A DNA stretch of 64,000 nucleotides. Source: Eubacterium sp. GTDB lineage: Bacteria; Bacillota; Clostridia; Lachnospirales; Lachnospiraceae. Numbering within the stretch: position 1 is the first letter of the stretch; every line of letters begins with the position of its first letter. Where the stretch lies: the NCBI GenBank assembly GCA_017480495.1, contig JAFVAQ010000012.1, positions 1-64,000 on the forward strand, written 5' to 3'. A model generated the notes under the pieces. That model was not told where the DNA came from. It worked only from the letters and a program-made list of their open reading frames with translations, and searched no databases. This document shows, piece after piece, positions 1 through 8,461 of this stretch. The translations under genes and the position numbers were made by a program.

Positions 1-185
1 GTGTTGATTTCTCAACGATCCTTGTCATGTTAAAACGTTAGCTTTACCATTCCAAAATTTACTGTTCTTATTTGGATTCGTTCAATTCCGAATATTCATT
101 ATTTAAAAGAATTTTCGGGGTTGTCATCATTATTCTGTTGTTAATGTACAGTCTCGAATCATGGATAGTTTATCCAAGTATCAAC
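1..185. other. window start without a supported gene
   Basis: AT-rich sequence downstream of the tRNA-Ser pair. The minus strand has one short open stretch (about 20 codons, ATG near 135) but no convincing ribosome binding site. No strong terminator hairpin is visible, so the tRNA transcript may extend beyond the window edge. Confidence 0.4.
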
Positions 186-273
186 GGAGAAGGAGGGATT
201 TGAACCCTCGCGCCGCTATTAACGACCTACTCACTTTCCAGGCGAGCCCCTTCAGCCACTTGGGTACTTCTCC
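186..273 (-). tRNA. tRNA-Ser (anticodon GGA)
   Basis: The minus strand folds as a class II (long variable arm) tRNA. The acceptor stem is GGAGAAG pairing with CTTCTCC. The anticodon arm is CTCGC-CTGGAAA-GTGAG, giving anticodon GGA (reads UCC/UCU). A long variable arm and a GGTTCAAATCC T-loop follow. CCA is not encoded. It lies 42 bp downstream of a second tRNA-Ser and probably shares its promoter. Confidence 0.96.
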
Positions 274-315
274 AAATAACTGATTCGATAATAACTAACT
301 GTATTCAGTTAGAGC

Positions 316-400
316 GGAGAGGATGGGATTCGAACCCATGTGCCCTTGCGGACAAACGGTTTTCAAGACCGCCTCGTTATGACCACTTCGATACCTCTCC
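316..400 (-). tRNA. tRNA-Ser (anticodon TGA)
   Basis: The minus strand folds as a class II tRNA. The acceptor is GGAGAGG pairing with CCTCTCC, the anticodon arm is GCGGT-CTTGAAA-ACCGT (anticodon TGA, reads UCA and other UCN codons), the variable arm is long, and the T-loop is GGTTCGAATCC. It is the promoter-proximal gene of a two-tRNA transcript. Confidence 0.96.
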
Positions 401-464
401 ATATGTCATCTTATGATGAAATTTTTCTCATAAAAGTAGTCGCTTTTTTCCAGCGACTTTGTCT

Positions 465-493
465 ATAATAGCAAAAGAGAATATCTATGTCAA
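465..493 (-). promoter_or_regulatory. sigma-A promoter of the tRNA-Ser pair
   Basis: On the minus strand TTGACA (488-493) is followed by a 17-bp spacer and TATTAT (465-470). This is nearly perfect vegetative consensus, about 65 bp upstream of tRNA-Ser(UGA). A hairpin with AGTCGCT/AGCGACT arms lies in the leader between promoter and tRNA (about 435-460), possibly a processing signal. Confidence 0.85.
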
Positions 494-542
494 CAACTTT
501 TTGACACTTTTTTTGATATTTTTTTTCGCTTTAATTTTCATT

Positions 543-587
543 AAAAATATCCTGTAAGAGGAGCTCGAAACTTAACCTTACAGGATA
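543..587 (-). terminator. rho-independent terminator of the 694-7995 operon
   Basis: An 11-bp perfect inverted repeat, TATCCTGTAAG (548-558) with CTTACAGGATA (577-587), separated by 18 nt. Read on the minus strand it is followed by TTTTTAA. It lies about 110 bp after the stop of the synthetase gene, the last gene of the operon. Confidence 0.7.
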
Positions 588-693
588 CTTAAATATACAT
601 TTTCTATTCTTCTATATATTGTAGTTTTGTCTTATCAAATTGGAAAATATAGTGGTTATCTACATTATTTCTTCTATATATTATAGAAGAGAT

Positions 694-3543
694 TTATAGA
701 AGCTCTTCGATACACTTTTTGAAATTCTCATAATATCCATTACTTTCAAACTGCTGTAGGAATCTAATTGAGATTTTATTTCCTTCATTTCCTATAATTA
801 CTGCAAGCGGAATATCCGTCCTGTTCTCCGATTCAATTCCAACTATTTCATCAGGGGAAGCCTGTGTTGCATCACTTGCAACATTTGTAAGTAGGAATGT
901 AGAAGAAAACATTCTTCCTAGAAGAAGACTTTTTTCTTCAGGCTTCATTTCTACTCCTGTTAGAAATTCTTTGATCTTAGCGAGCTGCCATCTAAGCGCA
1001 GCTTCCTCCAGTGCCTGATCAGCCTTCTCCAGTGAACTCGTGATTGAACTAGCTATATCACCAGTGTCCATTTGAATAACTGCCTGACATAGACTCATAT
1101 TTTTTAAGCTGTCTTCATGCTTTAATACATTTCTCAGATTTACTGGGCATCTGCAACCAATTGGCAGCACATTATCTGGATTGGTTCTTCTTATGGCTTC
1201 CGCCACAAGGTTTGCAACTATCACCGAAAGAGTTCCACCTATTCCTGCAGCTGAATTCTTGTATTTCTCTGAAATAAATTTTGCCTTTAGCTTTGCAACG
1301 TCTTCTGCTTCGAGCATCATTTCATTTTGATAGAGCTCTGCTTCTTCTCCCTTTGGATCAGATATATGGAAGACTTCCCCGAGCTCCGCATAAACTTTTG
1401 GCATATTTTTGCCATACTCCGTCAGGTCCTCGGCCAGCATGTCGTAGTATTGTCCTTCTATATATATAGGAGCTTCCAGTTTCTTCTCTATCCCTGCCAT
1501 AAGTTCTAAGTATTCACGAACAACGTAGCCCGTAAAAAGCTTCATTCCAAATCCATCTGTAAAAGCATGTGGCATACGGAACATTATCCTTTTTCCTTCA
1601 GCACTTACTCGAGGATAGTTTTCTAGAGGAAGGATTTCATCATTTGGACGAACTTTTGTATCAATCTTGCTTCTAACATAATATAGCTTTCCATTTTCTA
1701 TCTCTAAATGCTGATTGAAGAAAGGATATTTTACAAGTACATTTTCCCAAGCCTTACGAAGCTTCTCTATATCAACGTCATGTTTCAGAGTAACTGCTGA
1801 GGTAGATAAAACTTTCTTCTGAAGCGCCTCCATGAAAGGACGACCAGAAATGTTCTCTTCACGATACCCTTCCGCAAGTCTCTTCTCTTTCTCCGCAGAT
1901 TCATCTTCCGAATATTCTCTGCACGCTAGAGCTAACTGTTCTGGAGTTGGATTCTCATACAAATCCTTAGTCTTAACCTCGTACTGGGTGCATTCAGCAG
2001 TAAACTGAATAGCTCTTATGGAATCACCGCCTATCTGGAAGAAATCATCCTTTCTTCCGATTCTTGGCATTTTTAAAACCTTTGAAAATACTTCACAGAA
2101 ATAAGCTTCCTTCTCATTTATAGGAGCCTCATAATCTCTCTGATAATCCTCCACATCTGGACACGCCAGAAGCTTCTTGGATATCTTGCCGCTTGCCGTA
2201 AGTGGAAATTCATCTAGAGGAACGTAATATGCAGGTATCATATAGTCAGGAAGCAAGGCCTTGAGACGTTCCTTATCTATCACGAGTTCCCCCTCGTTTA
2301 TAATACCTAGCTTCTCAGCCTCTGATTTAATGTAGTAAACACACACGAAGGATCTCGTCTCAAGCGCGAAGCCCTTTGCGACCACTTTCTCCAATCCAGT
2401 GATTTCCTGAACCTTTGCTTCTATTTCAGCCGGCTCAACTCTATTTCCATTTATCTTGATCATATCGTCAGCACGGCCAACGATATAATATTTTCCTTCT
2501 GCATCTCTGTTAGCTATATCTCCTGTGTGGTAAATGCCCTCGACAAAAACTTCGGAGGTCTTTTCCGGAAGATTTAAGTATCCTCGAACGTATTCATTCT
2601 TAAAGCAAATCTCACCAGTGCCTTCGCCGTCGACTACATTTCCCTCTTCATCTACAAGAAATAGAGGGACGTCTGTAGCTGGTTTACCAACTGGCGCTAC
2701 GTCATACTTCTGATCAAGCTCTCCCATTATAAGTCTAAAGCCGCACTCAGACATACCATATGTATTGAGGATATGAGGCGTACGGTTAGGATAGCAAAGT
2801 CCATTTGCCGGCTCGCTTCCTGTAGCCACAACCTTTAGATACGGACTTGGATCTGTATATATCCTGATATAGGATGGAGGTAGGTAGATTAGCTCCATCT
2901 GAGTATCATAAATGTACTTTTTAAGAGTAGGAAAATCTCGCAGCATATCATGAGAGACAATATATGTCATGTCTCCTCTCGTGACATACATAAATATTCC
3001 CATAACACCACCCACAAAATAAAATGGTGCCACGAGGCCAACTATACGGTTCGATTCTGTAAGACCCGTGGAAATACATTGACTTACATTTCCATATTCA
3101 TGAAGGATACCCTTTGGATTTCCTGTAGTTCCCGAAGTATATACAATGTATGCAAGATCATGTGGGTCCGTCTTCTCGTGCCCTTCGAGTGGTTCCGTAT
3201 CCTTATAGATAGTTTTTACCAAGTCAATATCTAGAATAAGCTTGGCAGAAGTATCCTTTGCAATATAGTCCACTCTTTCTTTTGGATAAGAATCTTCCAG
3301 AGGAACAAATGCCGCTCCCGCCTTCATTACTCCTATAAATCCAGCAACAAAATCAACTCCTCTTGGGAGAAACAGAAGAACCACTTCCTCCTTCTGAATA
3401 TTTTGCCCCTTGAGATAGGCATATATCTTCGACGCCCTCTCATTCAGTTCCCCATATGTAATTCTCTGAATATTATCGTCGAGCGCTATATTATCCTTAA
3501 ACTTTTCAGCGATATATTCAAAGCGTTCTACAAAATCTACCAT
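694..3543 (-). CDS. NRPS-like adenylation-carrier-condensation-fold synthetase
   Basis: A 949-aa single-module synthetase. The adenylation domain (about 1-460) has core A3 YTSGTTGNPKG near residue 135, TYGMSE near 261, the YHTGD motif near 338, GRADDMIKINGNRVE, and the A10 lysine in TASGKISKK. A carrier domain follows with DDFFQIGGDSIRA (phosphopantetheine Ser about 508). The C-terminal 390 residues resemble the condensation/acyltransferase fold, with the HxxxDG-like motif HAFTDG. No thioesterase or reductase domain is visible. Expected chemistry, from the families, is ATP activation of a carboxylic or amino acid, loading on the carrier, and transfer to an acceptor by the C-terminal domain. 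The substrate cannot be read from sequence. It starts 15 bp after the MATE gene and is the last gene of the operon, so it probably makes a product exported or displayed by its neighbours. The GGAG site upstream of ATG 3543 supports the start. Confidence 0.85.
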   Translation of the reverse strand: MVDFVERFEYIAEKFKDNIALDDNIQRITYGELNERASKIYAYLKGQNIQKEEVVLLFLPRGVDFVAGFIGVMKAGAAFVPLEDSYPKERVDYIAKDTSAKLILDIDLVKTIYKDTEPLEGHEKTDPHDLAYIVYTSGTTGNPKGILHEYGNVSQCISTGLTESNRIVGLVAPFYFVGGVMGIFMYVTRGDMTYIVSHDMLRDFPTLKKYIYDTQMELIYLPPSYIRIYTDPSPYLKVVATGSEPANGLCYPNRTPHILNTYGMSECGFRLIMGELDQKYDVAPVGKPATDVPLFLVDEEGNVVDGEGTGEICFKNEYVRGYLNLPEKTSEVFVEGIYHTGDIANRDAEGKYYIVGRADDMIKINGNRVEPAEIEAKVQEITGLEKVVAKGFALETRSFVCVYYIKSEAEKLGIINEGELVIDKERLKALLPDYMIPAYYVPLDEFPLTASGKISKKLLACPDVEDYQRDYEAPINEKEAYFCEVFSKVLKMPRIGRKDDFFQIGGDSIRAIQFTAECTQYEVKTKDLYENPTPEQLALACREYSEDESAEKEKRLAEGYREENISGRPFMEALQKKVLSTSAVTLKHDVDIEKLRKAWENVLVKYPFFNQHLEIENGKLYYVRSKIDTKVRPNDEILPLENYPRVSAEGKRIMFRMPHAFTDGFGMKLFTGYVVREYLELMAGIEKKLEAPIYIEGQYYDMLAEDLTEYGKNMPKVYAELGEVFHISDPKGEEAELYQNEMMLEAEDVAKLKAKFISEKYKNSAAGIGGTLSVIVANLVAEAIRRTNPDNVLPIGCRCPVNLRNVLKHEDSLKNMSLCQAVIQMDTGDIASSITSSLEKADQALEEAALRWQLAKIKEFLTGVEMKPEEKSLLLGRMFSSTFLLTNVASDATQASPDEIVGIESENRTDIPLAVIIGNEGNKISIRFLQQFESNGYYENFKKCIEELL

Positions 3544-3558
3544 ACATCTTCTCCTTTT

Positions 3559-5316
3559 TTATAATTTCACTAAAAGGTTATTCAAATTAAGCGTATTCAT
3601 ATAAGACACATCCTCCGCTAGACTAAAAACTAGACGGATTCCGAAATTATCTATTTTGTCATCTCCTTTATGAATCTTATAGAATTCCTCTGGATCAAAG
3701 GATTTACAATCATCCCTCACCCTGATTCCAAATCTTCCATCCTTAGATATTACTTTGATAGCCATCACATGGTCCCCGCCATCAAAGCCATACTCGATAA
3801 CATTTCTTCCTATTTCTTCTATACATAATGGAATGAAAAAGGCCTGTCTGTTATCTCCACCATGTCCGCGTACAAACGCTGTAACACTCTCACAATAATC
3901 CGTGAGCTCCTTCAATGAATATATACTTTTCTCTATATAATTCTCCTGAGGGATACCAAATTCTTCCGATTTCATCAGAAGATTCTCGGCCTTTAAAGGT
4001 GACTTATGCGAATAAATAGCAGATATAATCATAATGGCAAGTACACTAAGCCCCTTCGCAATTGCATAGGAAAACCAGATTCCATTAACTCCTACAAGAA
4101 GAGGAAGGCCAAAGGCTACAACTGCCGAGAAAACCGTCATTAGTATAAGCATGACATTTCCAAGCATGAATCTCTGTATCCCGCGATAATAACCAATAAA
4201 ACATTCAAATATTCCATGGAATAAAAGCTGGAGAGAAAATATCCGAAGACCAAAGGCCGCCATTCTAATGGTGTCACTATTTGATGTAAATGGAAGAACA
4301 AGGATATTTGCCAGAAGAAGCGCAACTATTATCAGTACAAAATAAATCCTATTCATTTTGCCTACGGAGAACCTAATGATATCGGCCAGTCCCTTCCGAT
4401 CTTCTTCACCATTTACTACTCCCGTAATCATAGATACCAACTCACACATAGCAAGTCCAAAGCCTAGGAAAAGGTCTCCCACTCTAACAACCACAGTGCA
4501 CGCAGCCACATAACTCTCTGAGCCATTTATCAGAAAAGATTTGTTGATGCATCCAGACACAAGTCCTAGACACAGGCTATTTACAAGCGCTGGGGTTCCG
4601 TAGGATAAGGCCTTCAGGAAATATTCAAATCCCATATTTTTAAGCGAAAATTTCACTATATGTCGCTTTCTCACAAATGCTATTACTATAACCGCTGATG
4701 CTAGATAAAAACTGATTGTAGTCGCAAGAGCCATTCCGAAGACTCCTCCATGAACTACAAATATATTGACTACGTCTAGAATCATATCTGAAATAAACAG
4801 AAGCACTAATGCTACCAGACTCGTCTTATTATCTCCTTCCAATTGGAGCATTCGTGGCATGACCATCACGAGGGCCGCCGCAGGCATCATTAGCACATAT
4901 CCTGCGATATACTGCTTACTAAGGATAAAAAGATTCGTCCCCTTGCTCAGCCCTAGCATGACACATATAGGATCTAAGAAAAGTAAAATAAGTATTGTTA
5001 CGAATATGGAAAATGTAACCGAGACAAATATGCTCATAGAAAAAACTCTGCTTATTTCTTTGGCCTCTCCCTTGCCAGACAGATTACTGCAAATATTAGC
5101 ATTTCCTGCCGCCATAACAGAAGAAAGCGCTGCAATAAAAAGGAAGATGGGAGTTCCCATTCCTTCCGCAGCCATGGCTTGATCCCCAAGGAATCTTCCA
5201 GCCAGGGCGGTATCAATAACAGTACATATCGTACCTACCAGCTGACCAGCAATCATCGAAGGGATCATTCTATTAATGAAGCCAATGATAAAGTTTTTTT
5301 CCTTATTTTTCTTCAT
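3559..5316 (-). CDS. MATE-family transporter fused to an RsbW/SpoIIAB-like ATPase domain
   Basis: 585 aa. Residues about 1-450 are a MATE (MOP superfamily) multidrug/oligosaccharide exporter with about 12 hydrophobic segments; the N-terminus has the family pattern of two helices around VIDTALAGRFLG. The C-terminal ~120 residues are a GHKL ATPase of the anti-sigma-factor serine-kinase type. The N-box is EEIGRNVIEYGF (about 500-511), followed by a RVRDDCKSFDP segment, a GIRLVFSLAEDVSY glycine box, and a NLNNLLVKL ending typical of RsbW-like proteins. The family G1 motif DxGxG is degenerate (DDC). The gene lies 12 bp downstream of the STAS-kinase gene, whose STAS domain is the natural partner of such an ATPase. 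Inference: export may be gated by partner switching or phosphorylation. The alternative is a purely structural ATPase-like domain. The transported substrate is unknown. Confidence 0.85.
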   Translation of the reverse strand: MKKNKEKNFIIGFINRMIPSMIAGQLVGTICTVIDTALAGRFLGDQAMAAEGMGTPIFLFIAALSSVMAAGNANICSNLSGKGEAKEISRVFSMSIFVSVTFSIFVTILILLFLDPICVMLGLSKGTNLFILSKQYIAGYVLMMPAAALVMVMPRMLQLEGDNKTSLVALVLLFISDMILDVVNIFVVHGGVFGMALATTISFYLASAVIVIAFVRKRHIVKFSLKNMGFEYFLKALSYGTPALVNSLCLGLVSGCINKSFLINGSESYVAACTVVVRVGDLFLGFGLAMCELVSMITGVVNGEEDRKGLADIIRFSVGKMNRIYFVLIIVALLLANILVLPFTSNSDTIRMAAFGLRIFSLQLLFHGIFECFIGYYRGIQRFMLGNVMLILMTVFSAVVAFGLPLLVGVNGIWFSYAIAKGLSVLAIMIISAIYSHKSPLKAENLLMKSEEFGIPQENYIEKSIYSLKELTDYCESVTAFVRGHGGDNRQAFFIPLCIEEIGRNVIEYGFDGGDHVMAIKVISKDGRFGIRVRDDCKSFDPEEFYKIHKGDDKIDNFGIRLVFSLAEDVSYMNTLNLNNLLVKL

Positions 5317-5328
5317 ATTTTATCTATA

Positions 5329-6576
5329 TTAAACCGCTAGTATTCCCGGTATATCAGCTACATCCATCTCTTTCATATTCTCAATGAGCTCAGCAACTAT
5401 CTGCTTCTTAACCTCAAGTCTTTCTGGAGGATAATTAGCCGCCTTACACTGATCAACTATGAACCTGATAGTCATATACTCTGAATAACATTTTGAAAGC
5501 TTCAGGTATCCTTCTCTCTTATCTTCCTCAACATCATTTAAGAGATCCTTTATAAAGAGATTCCACATCTCATTGGCCTCTTCTATATTTATCTGGAAGA
5601 TCTTGCTGAAGAAATCTTCATAAGGGAGTTCCTCTGGAAGATCAAAGAGTCTAAGCGACAAATCCTTAGACATATTTGCGCAGAACTGATAGCCTCTATA
5701 TGCCGAAGCTATATCCCAGATAGGATGTCCTCTACCAAAGTCATCCATGTCTATAAGAAGGAGTTCATCATCCAGTATCATTATATTCTTGGCATGGAAA
5801 TCACCATGTACACCACCAGAGGCTTCTGGCACTGCATCCAAGTACTTTTCTAGAAATGCAATTTGTTCCTCAGAAAGTACCAGCTGAGAATCTGAAAGTT
5901 CAGCACGGAGCATATCCTTATACTCCGAAGGATTTCCCTCATCAAAGTCAGCCTTCGCAAGATCACGAATAAGCTCTGCCATATCATGTGCATATTTAGA
6001 TATTTTGTCGGGATGCTTATGAATTCTATTTGCAAAGGTATCTGAATCTAGAAGCTCAAATATAAGTCCGAGACCTTTGTCTGTTCTAACTGCCCCAAAA
6101 GGAATGATTGTAGGAACGCCGTGAATAAGAGCTGTACTTGTATCGGCCGAAACCTTTGCAAGTCTATCTCTTGAATTCTCACCATTAAATACCTTTAGGA
6201 TCTGCTCCCTGTTGATACGGTAAACGCTTCCATACATTCCGGCGCCAAGTATTTCGAGCTTCTCAGTATCTATAAATTCTAGTGCTCGTTCAACCTTAAT
6301 CATATTTATAAATCCAGTAATGTCGAATATCTCGTATACCTCATTACTCGCATTTGTAACCTTTACCTTGTCTGGATTACCCTTTACCAATGACAGAATA
6401 GAGCGAAGCCCAATTGATGATATGTACTGCAGTTTTTCTGCATCCAAAACAATTTCCTGTGTGTCCTCAGGAATCTCAAGACCCTTAAGACCTGCATCTA
6501 CCTCAGCAATAGTCTCAGCACTGATTCTCTCTGGAAGTTTAACTATTATACTTTTACCCTCATATAAAACCTGCAT
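5329..6576 (-). CDS. STAS domain fused to an APH-like protein kinase
   Basis: 415 aa, apparently cytoplasmic. Residues 1-100 are a STAS (SpoIIAA-like anti-sigma antagonist) domain. It retains the phospho-acceptor region YISSIGLRSIL (Ser53/Ser54) and ends with FDITGFINMI. Residues about 105-400 are a eukaryotic-like or aminoglycoside-phosphotransferase-like kinase. It has glycine loop GAGMYGSVY (111-119), Lys128 in ILKVF, the catalytic loop HGDFHAKN (257-264), and IDMDDFG as the metal-binding motif, so catalysis looks intact. The STAS domain is the canonical partner of RsbW-type ATPases, and one is fused to the exporter encoded next. Inference: the MATE-linked ATPase binds or phosphorylates this STAS domain and thereby controls the kinase, or the kinase phosphorylates a small molecule made by the operon. 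No sigma factor gene is nearby. Confidence 0.85.
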   Translation of the reverse strand: MQVLYEGKSIIVKLPERISAETIAEVDAGLKGLEIPEDTQEIVLDAEKLQYISSIGLRSILSLVKGNPDKVKVTNASNEVYEIFDITGFINMIKVERALEFIDTEKLEILGAGMYGSVYRINREQILKVFNGENSRDRLAKVSADTSTALIHGVPTIIPFGAVRTDKGLGLIFELLDSDTFANRIHKHPDKISKYAHDMAELIRDLAKADFDEGNPSEYKDMLRAELSDSQLVLSEEQIAFLEKYLDAVPEASGGVHGDFHAKNIMILDDELLLIDMDDFGRGHPIWDIASAYRGYQFCANMSKDLSLRLFDLPEELPYEDFFSKIFQINIEEANEMWNLFIKDLLNDVEEDKREGYLKLSKCYSEYMTIRFIVDQCKAANYPPERLEVKKQIVAELIENMKEMDVADIPGILAV

Positions 6577-6606
6577 ACTACAACTCCTTTGTTACTACTA
6601 CTTGTA

Positions 6607-7995
6607 CTACTTCTTATTAACTCCAACTTGGAATTTATATTTTCTAAGGAACTTGTCCTTATTAAACGAATTTACAACCGTCCAACCATGACACTGGCCA
6701 GAAACCATAAAGCTTTTGCATTTGGACAGAAGATATAATGCATAAAAATAATTAACCGTATTATCCTCTAGCTTCGCTTCATATTCCGCTCCACTATCTT
6801 CCTTCTTCTCTAGCTCACTTATCAGCTTAACATCAGTGAAGTCAGAAACGCGATGACGTTCCTGTGAGATAGCGATAACCATAGAACCAAACTCTTCCCT
6901 CATCCTCTCGAGAATATCCTGATCCTCTGTAGCAAGGAATATCCTGTCGTACTTATCCTCTTCTATCCACTCATGAATCATCGGTAGCATTTCGTCTACC
7001 GTAGCCATCTTTCTTGCGCCCGACATTTTCGAAGCGATATAATCCGTTCCTCTAATAAGGATTCCAAGCACATTGTGATCACTTAAAACTGCTTCTGCAT
7101 ATTCATCTAACTCAGCACTAAAAATGTCAGACAAAACAGATGTATCTATCTCTGCAGAAATCTTTGAACTAAGGTATGTAAGGGAAACTGTTGTAAGGTC
7201 GGTAACATATATAGTATTTGTTTCATCACTATCGGTTGGATTTTCAGAGAATCGGAAATATTTCTGGAGCATTTCATCAGAATATCTAGATGCATTTTTT
7301 TGTAGAAAGGTTATCCACCCCTTCTTCGCAAATACCCTTTCAGCCTGCGCGTAGTAGGAAAGAACTCCTCCTATTCCTACGCTCTTTGTAACGGCAACTT
7401 CTGCATATTTGATCTGTCCTTTCTTGCCGGAAACCAAATCCTGCCAAAAGAATACCGAATGGAAAAGCGGCATAGTACTTATATAATGGAAATTAGCCTC
7501 AAGTGCTCCACTGACGAATTCATCCACAACGTGTATGATTTCATCTTCCTTGTAATCATTTAATGGAAAGTCATCTGTAATAATAAGTCTATCGCTAGCA
7601 TCAATAAAACCAAGCACCCTGCGGTCATGATAGAAAACCTTAGCATCAGTATATAGTAATGCCAGCTTTCCCAAGACTATAGAATACTCATTTAACTCCT
7701 CAAAGAATATATATTTATTTTCCTTTAGGATAGACAAATCAAGATTATCAACATCATCCATGTCATATGAAAGATAAGATGGGTAAATGTCCAGTCCCTT
7801 CTTCGCATTACGGTAATTCTCAGGAACCAGCTCATTATTCTTGATATACTCAATATCATAATCCCCAAATGGTGCGCCCTTAACATGGTAATACCCCTTA
7901 CCCTGTTCTAGCGCGTTTAAGAAAACATTTTCTCCATGCTGAAGAGTATCAGCTGGAGTATCACTACACCCAATTACTCTAAACAATGTTTTCAC
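6607..7995 (-). CDS. O-/alpha-1,6-fucosyltransferase-like glycosyltransferase (GT-B, GT23-like)
   Basis: 462 aa and promoter-proximal in the four-gene operon. The C-terminal half shows the fucosyltransferase pattern: LGILIRGTDY (about 310-319, a counterpart of the Arg-containing donor-binding motif), RIFLATEDQDILERM (about 351-365), and a final SGQCHGWTVVNSF-type segment. The N-terminal ~250 residues are not recognised. There is no signal peptide or membrane segment. Likely role: transfer of an activated sugar in making or decorating the product handled by the synthetase and MATE exporter. The GTG at 7995 sits directly on the AGAGG sequence. A TTG three codons downstream (7986) has better spacing and may be the true start. 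The GT23-like assignment rests on motifs only. Confidence 0.6.
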   Translation of the reverse strand: MKTLFRVIGCSDTPADTLQHGENVFLNALEQGKGYYHVKGAPFGDYDIEYIKNNELVPENYRNAKKGLDIYPSYLSYDMDDVDNLDLSILKENKYIFFEELNEYSIVLGKLALLYTDAKVFYHDRRVLGFIDASDRLIITDDFPLNDYKEDEIIHVVDEFVSGALEANFHYISTMPLFHSVFFWQDLVSGKKGQIKYAEVAVTKSVGIGGVLSYYAQAERVFAKKGWITFLQKNASRYSDEMLQKYFRFSENPTDSDETNTIYVTDLTTVSLTYLSSKISAEIDTSVLSDIFSAELDEYAEAVLSDHNVLGILIRGTDYIASKMSGARKMATVDEMLPMIHEWIEEDKYDRIFLATEDQDILERMREEFGSMVIAISQERHRVSDFTDVKLISELEKKEDSGAEYEAKLEDNTVNYFYALYLLSKCKSFMVSGQCHGWTVVNSFNKDKFLRKYKFQVGVNKK

Positions 7996-8146
7996 CCTCT
8001 CATTATATTATTTTAAAGTATAATTATACCATTATTTTAGGGGTAAGGGCTAGAGTATATTTCTCTTCACAAAAAAGCCACACCATTTGGCGGTGCGTCA
8101 TAGGGATTTTTGAGAAACATTGATTTTACAGTCGTTTGACAGACAG

Positions 8147-8223
8147 CCTTCAAGCGGAAATGCAATTTGATATTGGATATCGAGCCGGAGAGACTCCTGT
8201 ATCCACATTTCGCTTGAAGGAGG
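8147..8223 (+). promoter_or_regulatory. symE leader hairpin partly covering the Shine-Dalgarno site
   Basis: CCTTCAAGCGGAAATG (8147-8162) is complementary, apart from one base missing in the right arm, to CATTTCGCTTGAAGG (8206-8220). The SD AAGGAGG occupies 8217-8223, so the hairpin pairs its first four bases. ATG is at 8230. This suggests translation is controlled by leader folding. Confidence 0.6.
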
Positions 8224-8229
8224 TCACCT

Positions 8230-8418
8230 ATGACAAAGACAATCAAAGTTCAGTATTCCACCAGATACACTGGCAGAAGGTACTTGGAAGTACCAAAGAT
8301 CCAGATGGAAGGCAAATGGCTTGAAGCCATAGGTTTCTCTGTCGGAGATAAAATCCACGTGGATTATGATGATGGGAAGATAATCATCCGCACTGACAAA
8401 GAAACAATCAACACTTAA
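8230..8418 (+). CDS. symE: SymE family toxin-like protein
   Basis: 62 aa, preceded by a strong AAGGAGG with 6-nt spacing. The core (YLEVPKIQMEGKWLEAIGF, then GDKIHVDYDDGKIIIR) matches the SymE-type swapped-hairpin (AbrB-like) fold: a conserved GxWLxxxGF followed by a D..V.V..G.iii strand. Escherichia coli SymE is an SOS-induced toxin, later reported to condense nucleoids, and is repressed by the antisense RNA SymR. No LexA site is obvious here. The gene stands alone on the plus strand between minus-strand blocks, with an inverted-repeat leader and a terminator-like hairpin after it. Family assignment is firm by pattern; toxicity is inferred. Confidence 0.8.
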   Translation: MTKTIKVQYSTRYTGRRYLEVPKIQMEGKWLEAIGFSVGDKIHVDYDDGKIIIRTDKETINT

Positions 8419-8425
8419 TAACAAG

Positions 8426-8458
8426 GCCGATGGAGTAGCAATTCGTTACCCCATCGGC
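8426..8458. terminator. bidirectional terminator between symE and the GNAT gene
   Basis: GCCGATGG (8426-8433) pairs with CCATCGGC (8451-8458). Rightward it is followed by TGTTTATTTCTC. It lies between the convergent symE and GNAT genes and can serve both strands. Confidence 0.65.
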
Positions 8459-8461
8459 TGT

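Noticed and set aside
4766..5182. 138-aa plus-strand frame inside the MATE gene
   Set aside because: A shadow frame; the opposite strand encodes conserved MATE helices.
8136..8324. Rightward frame overlapping symE in another frame
   Set aside because: No ribosome binding site, rare TTG start inside the hairpin, no family resemblance; symE with its strong SD explains the region.
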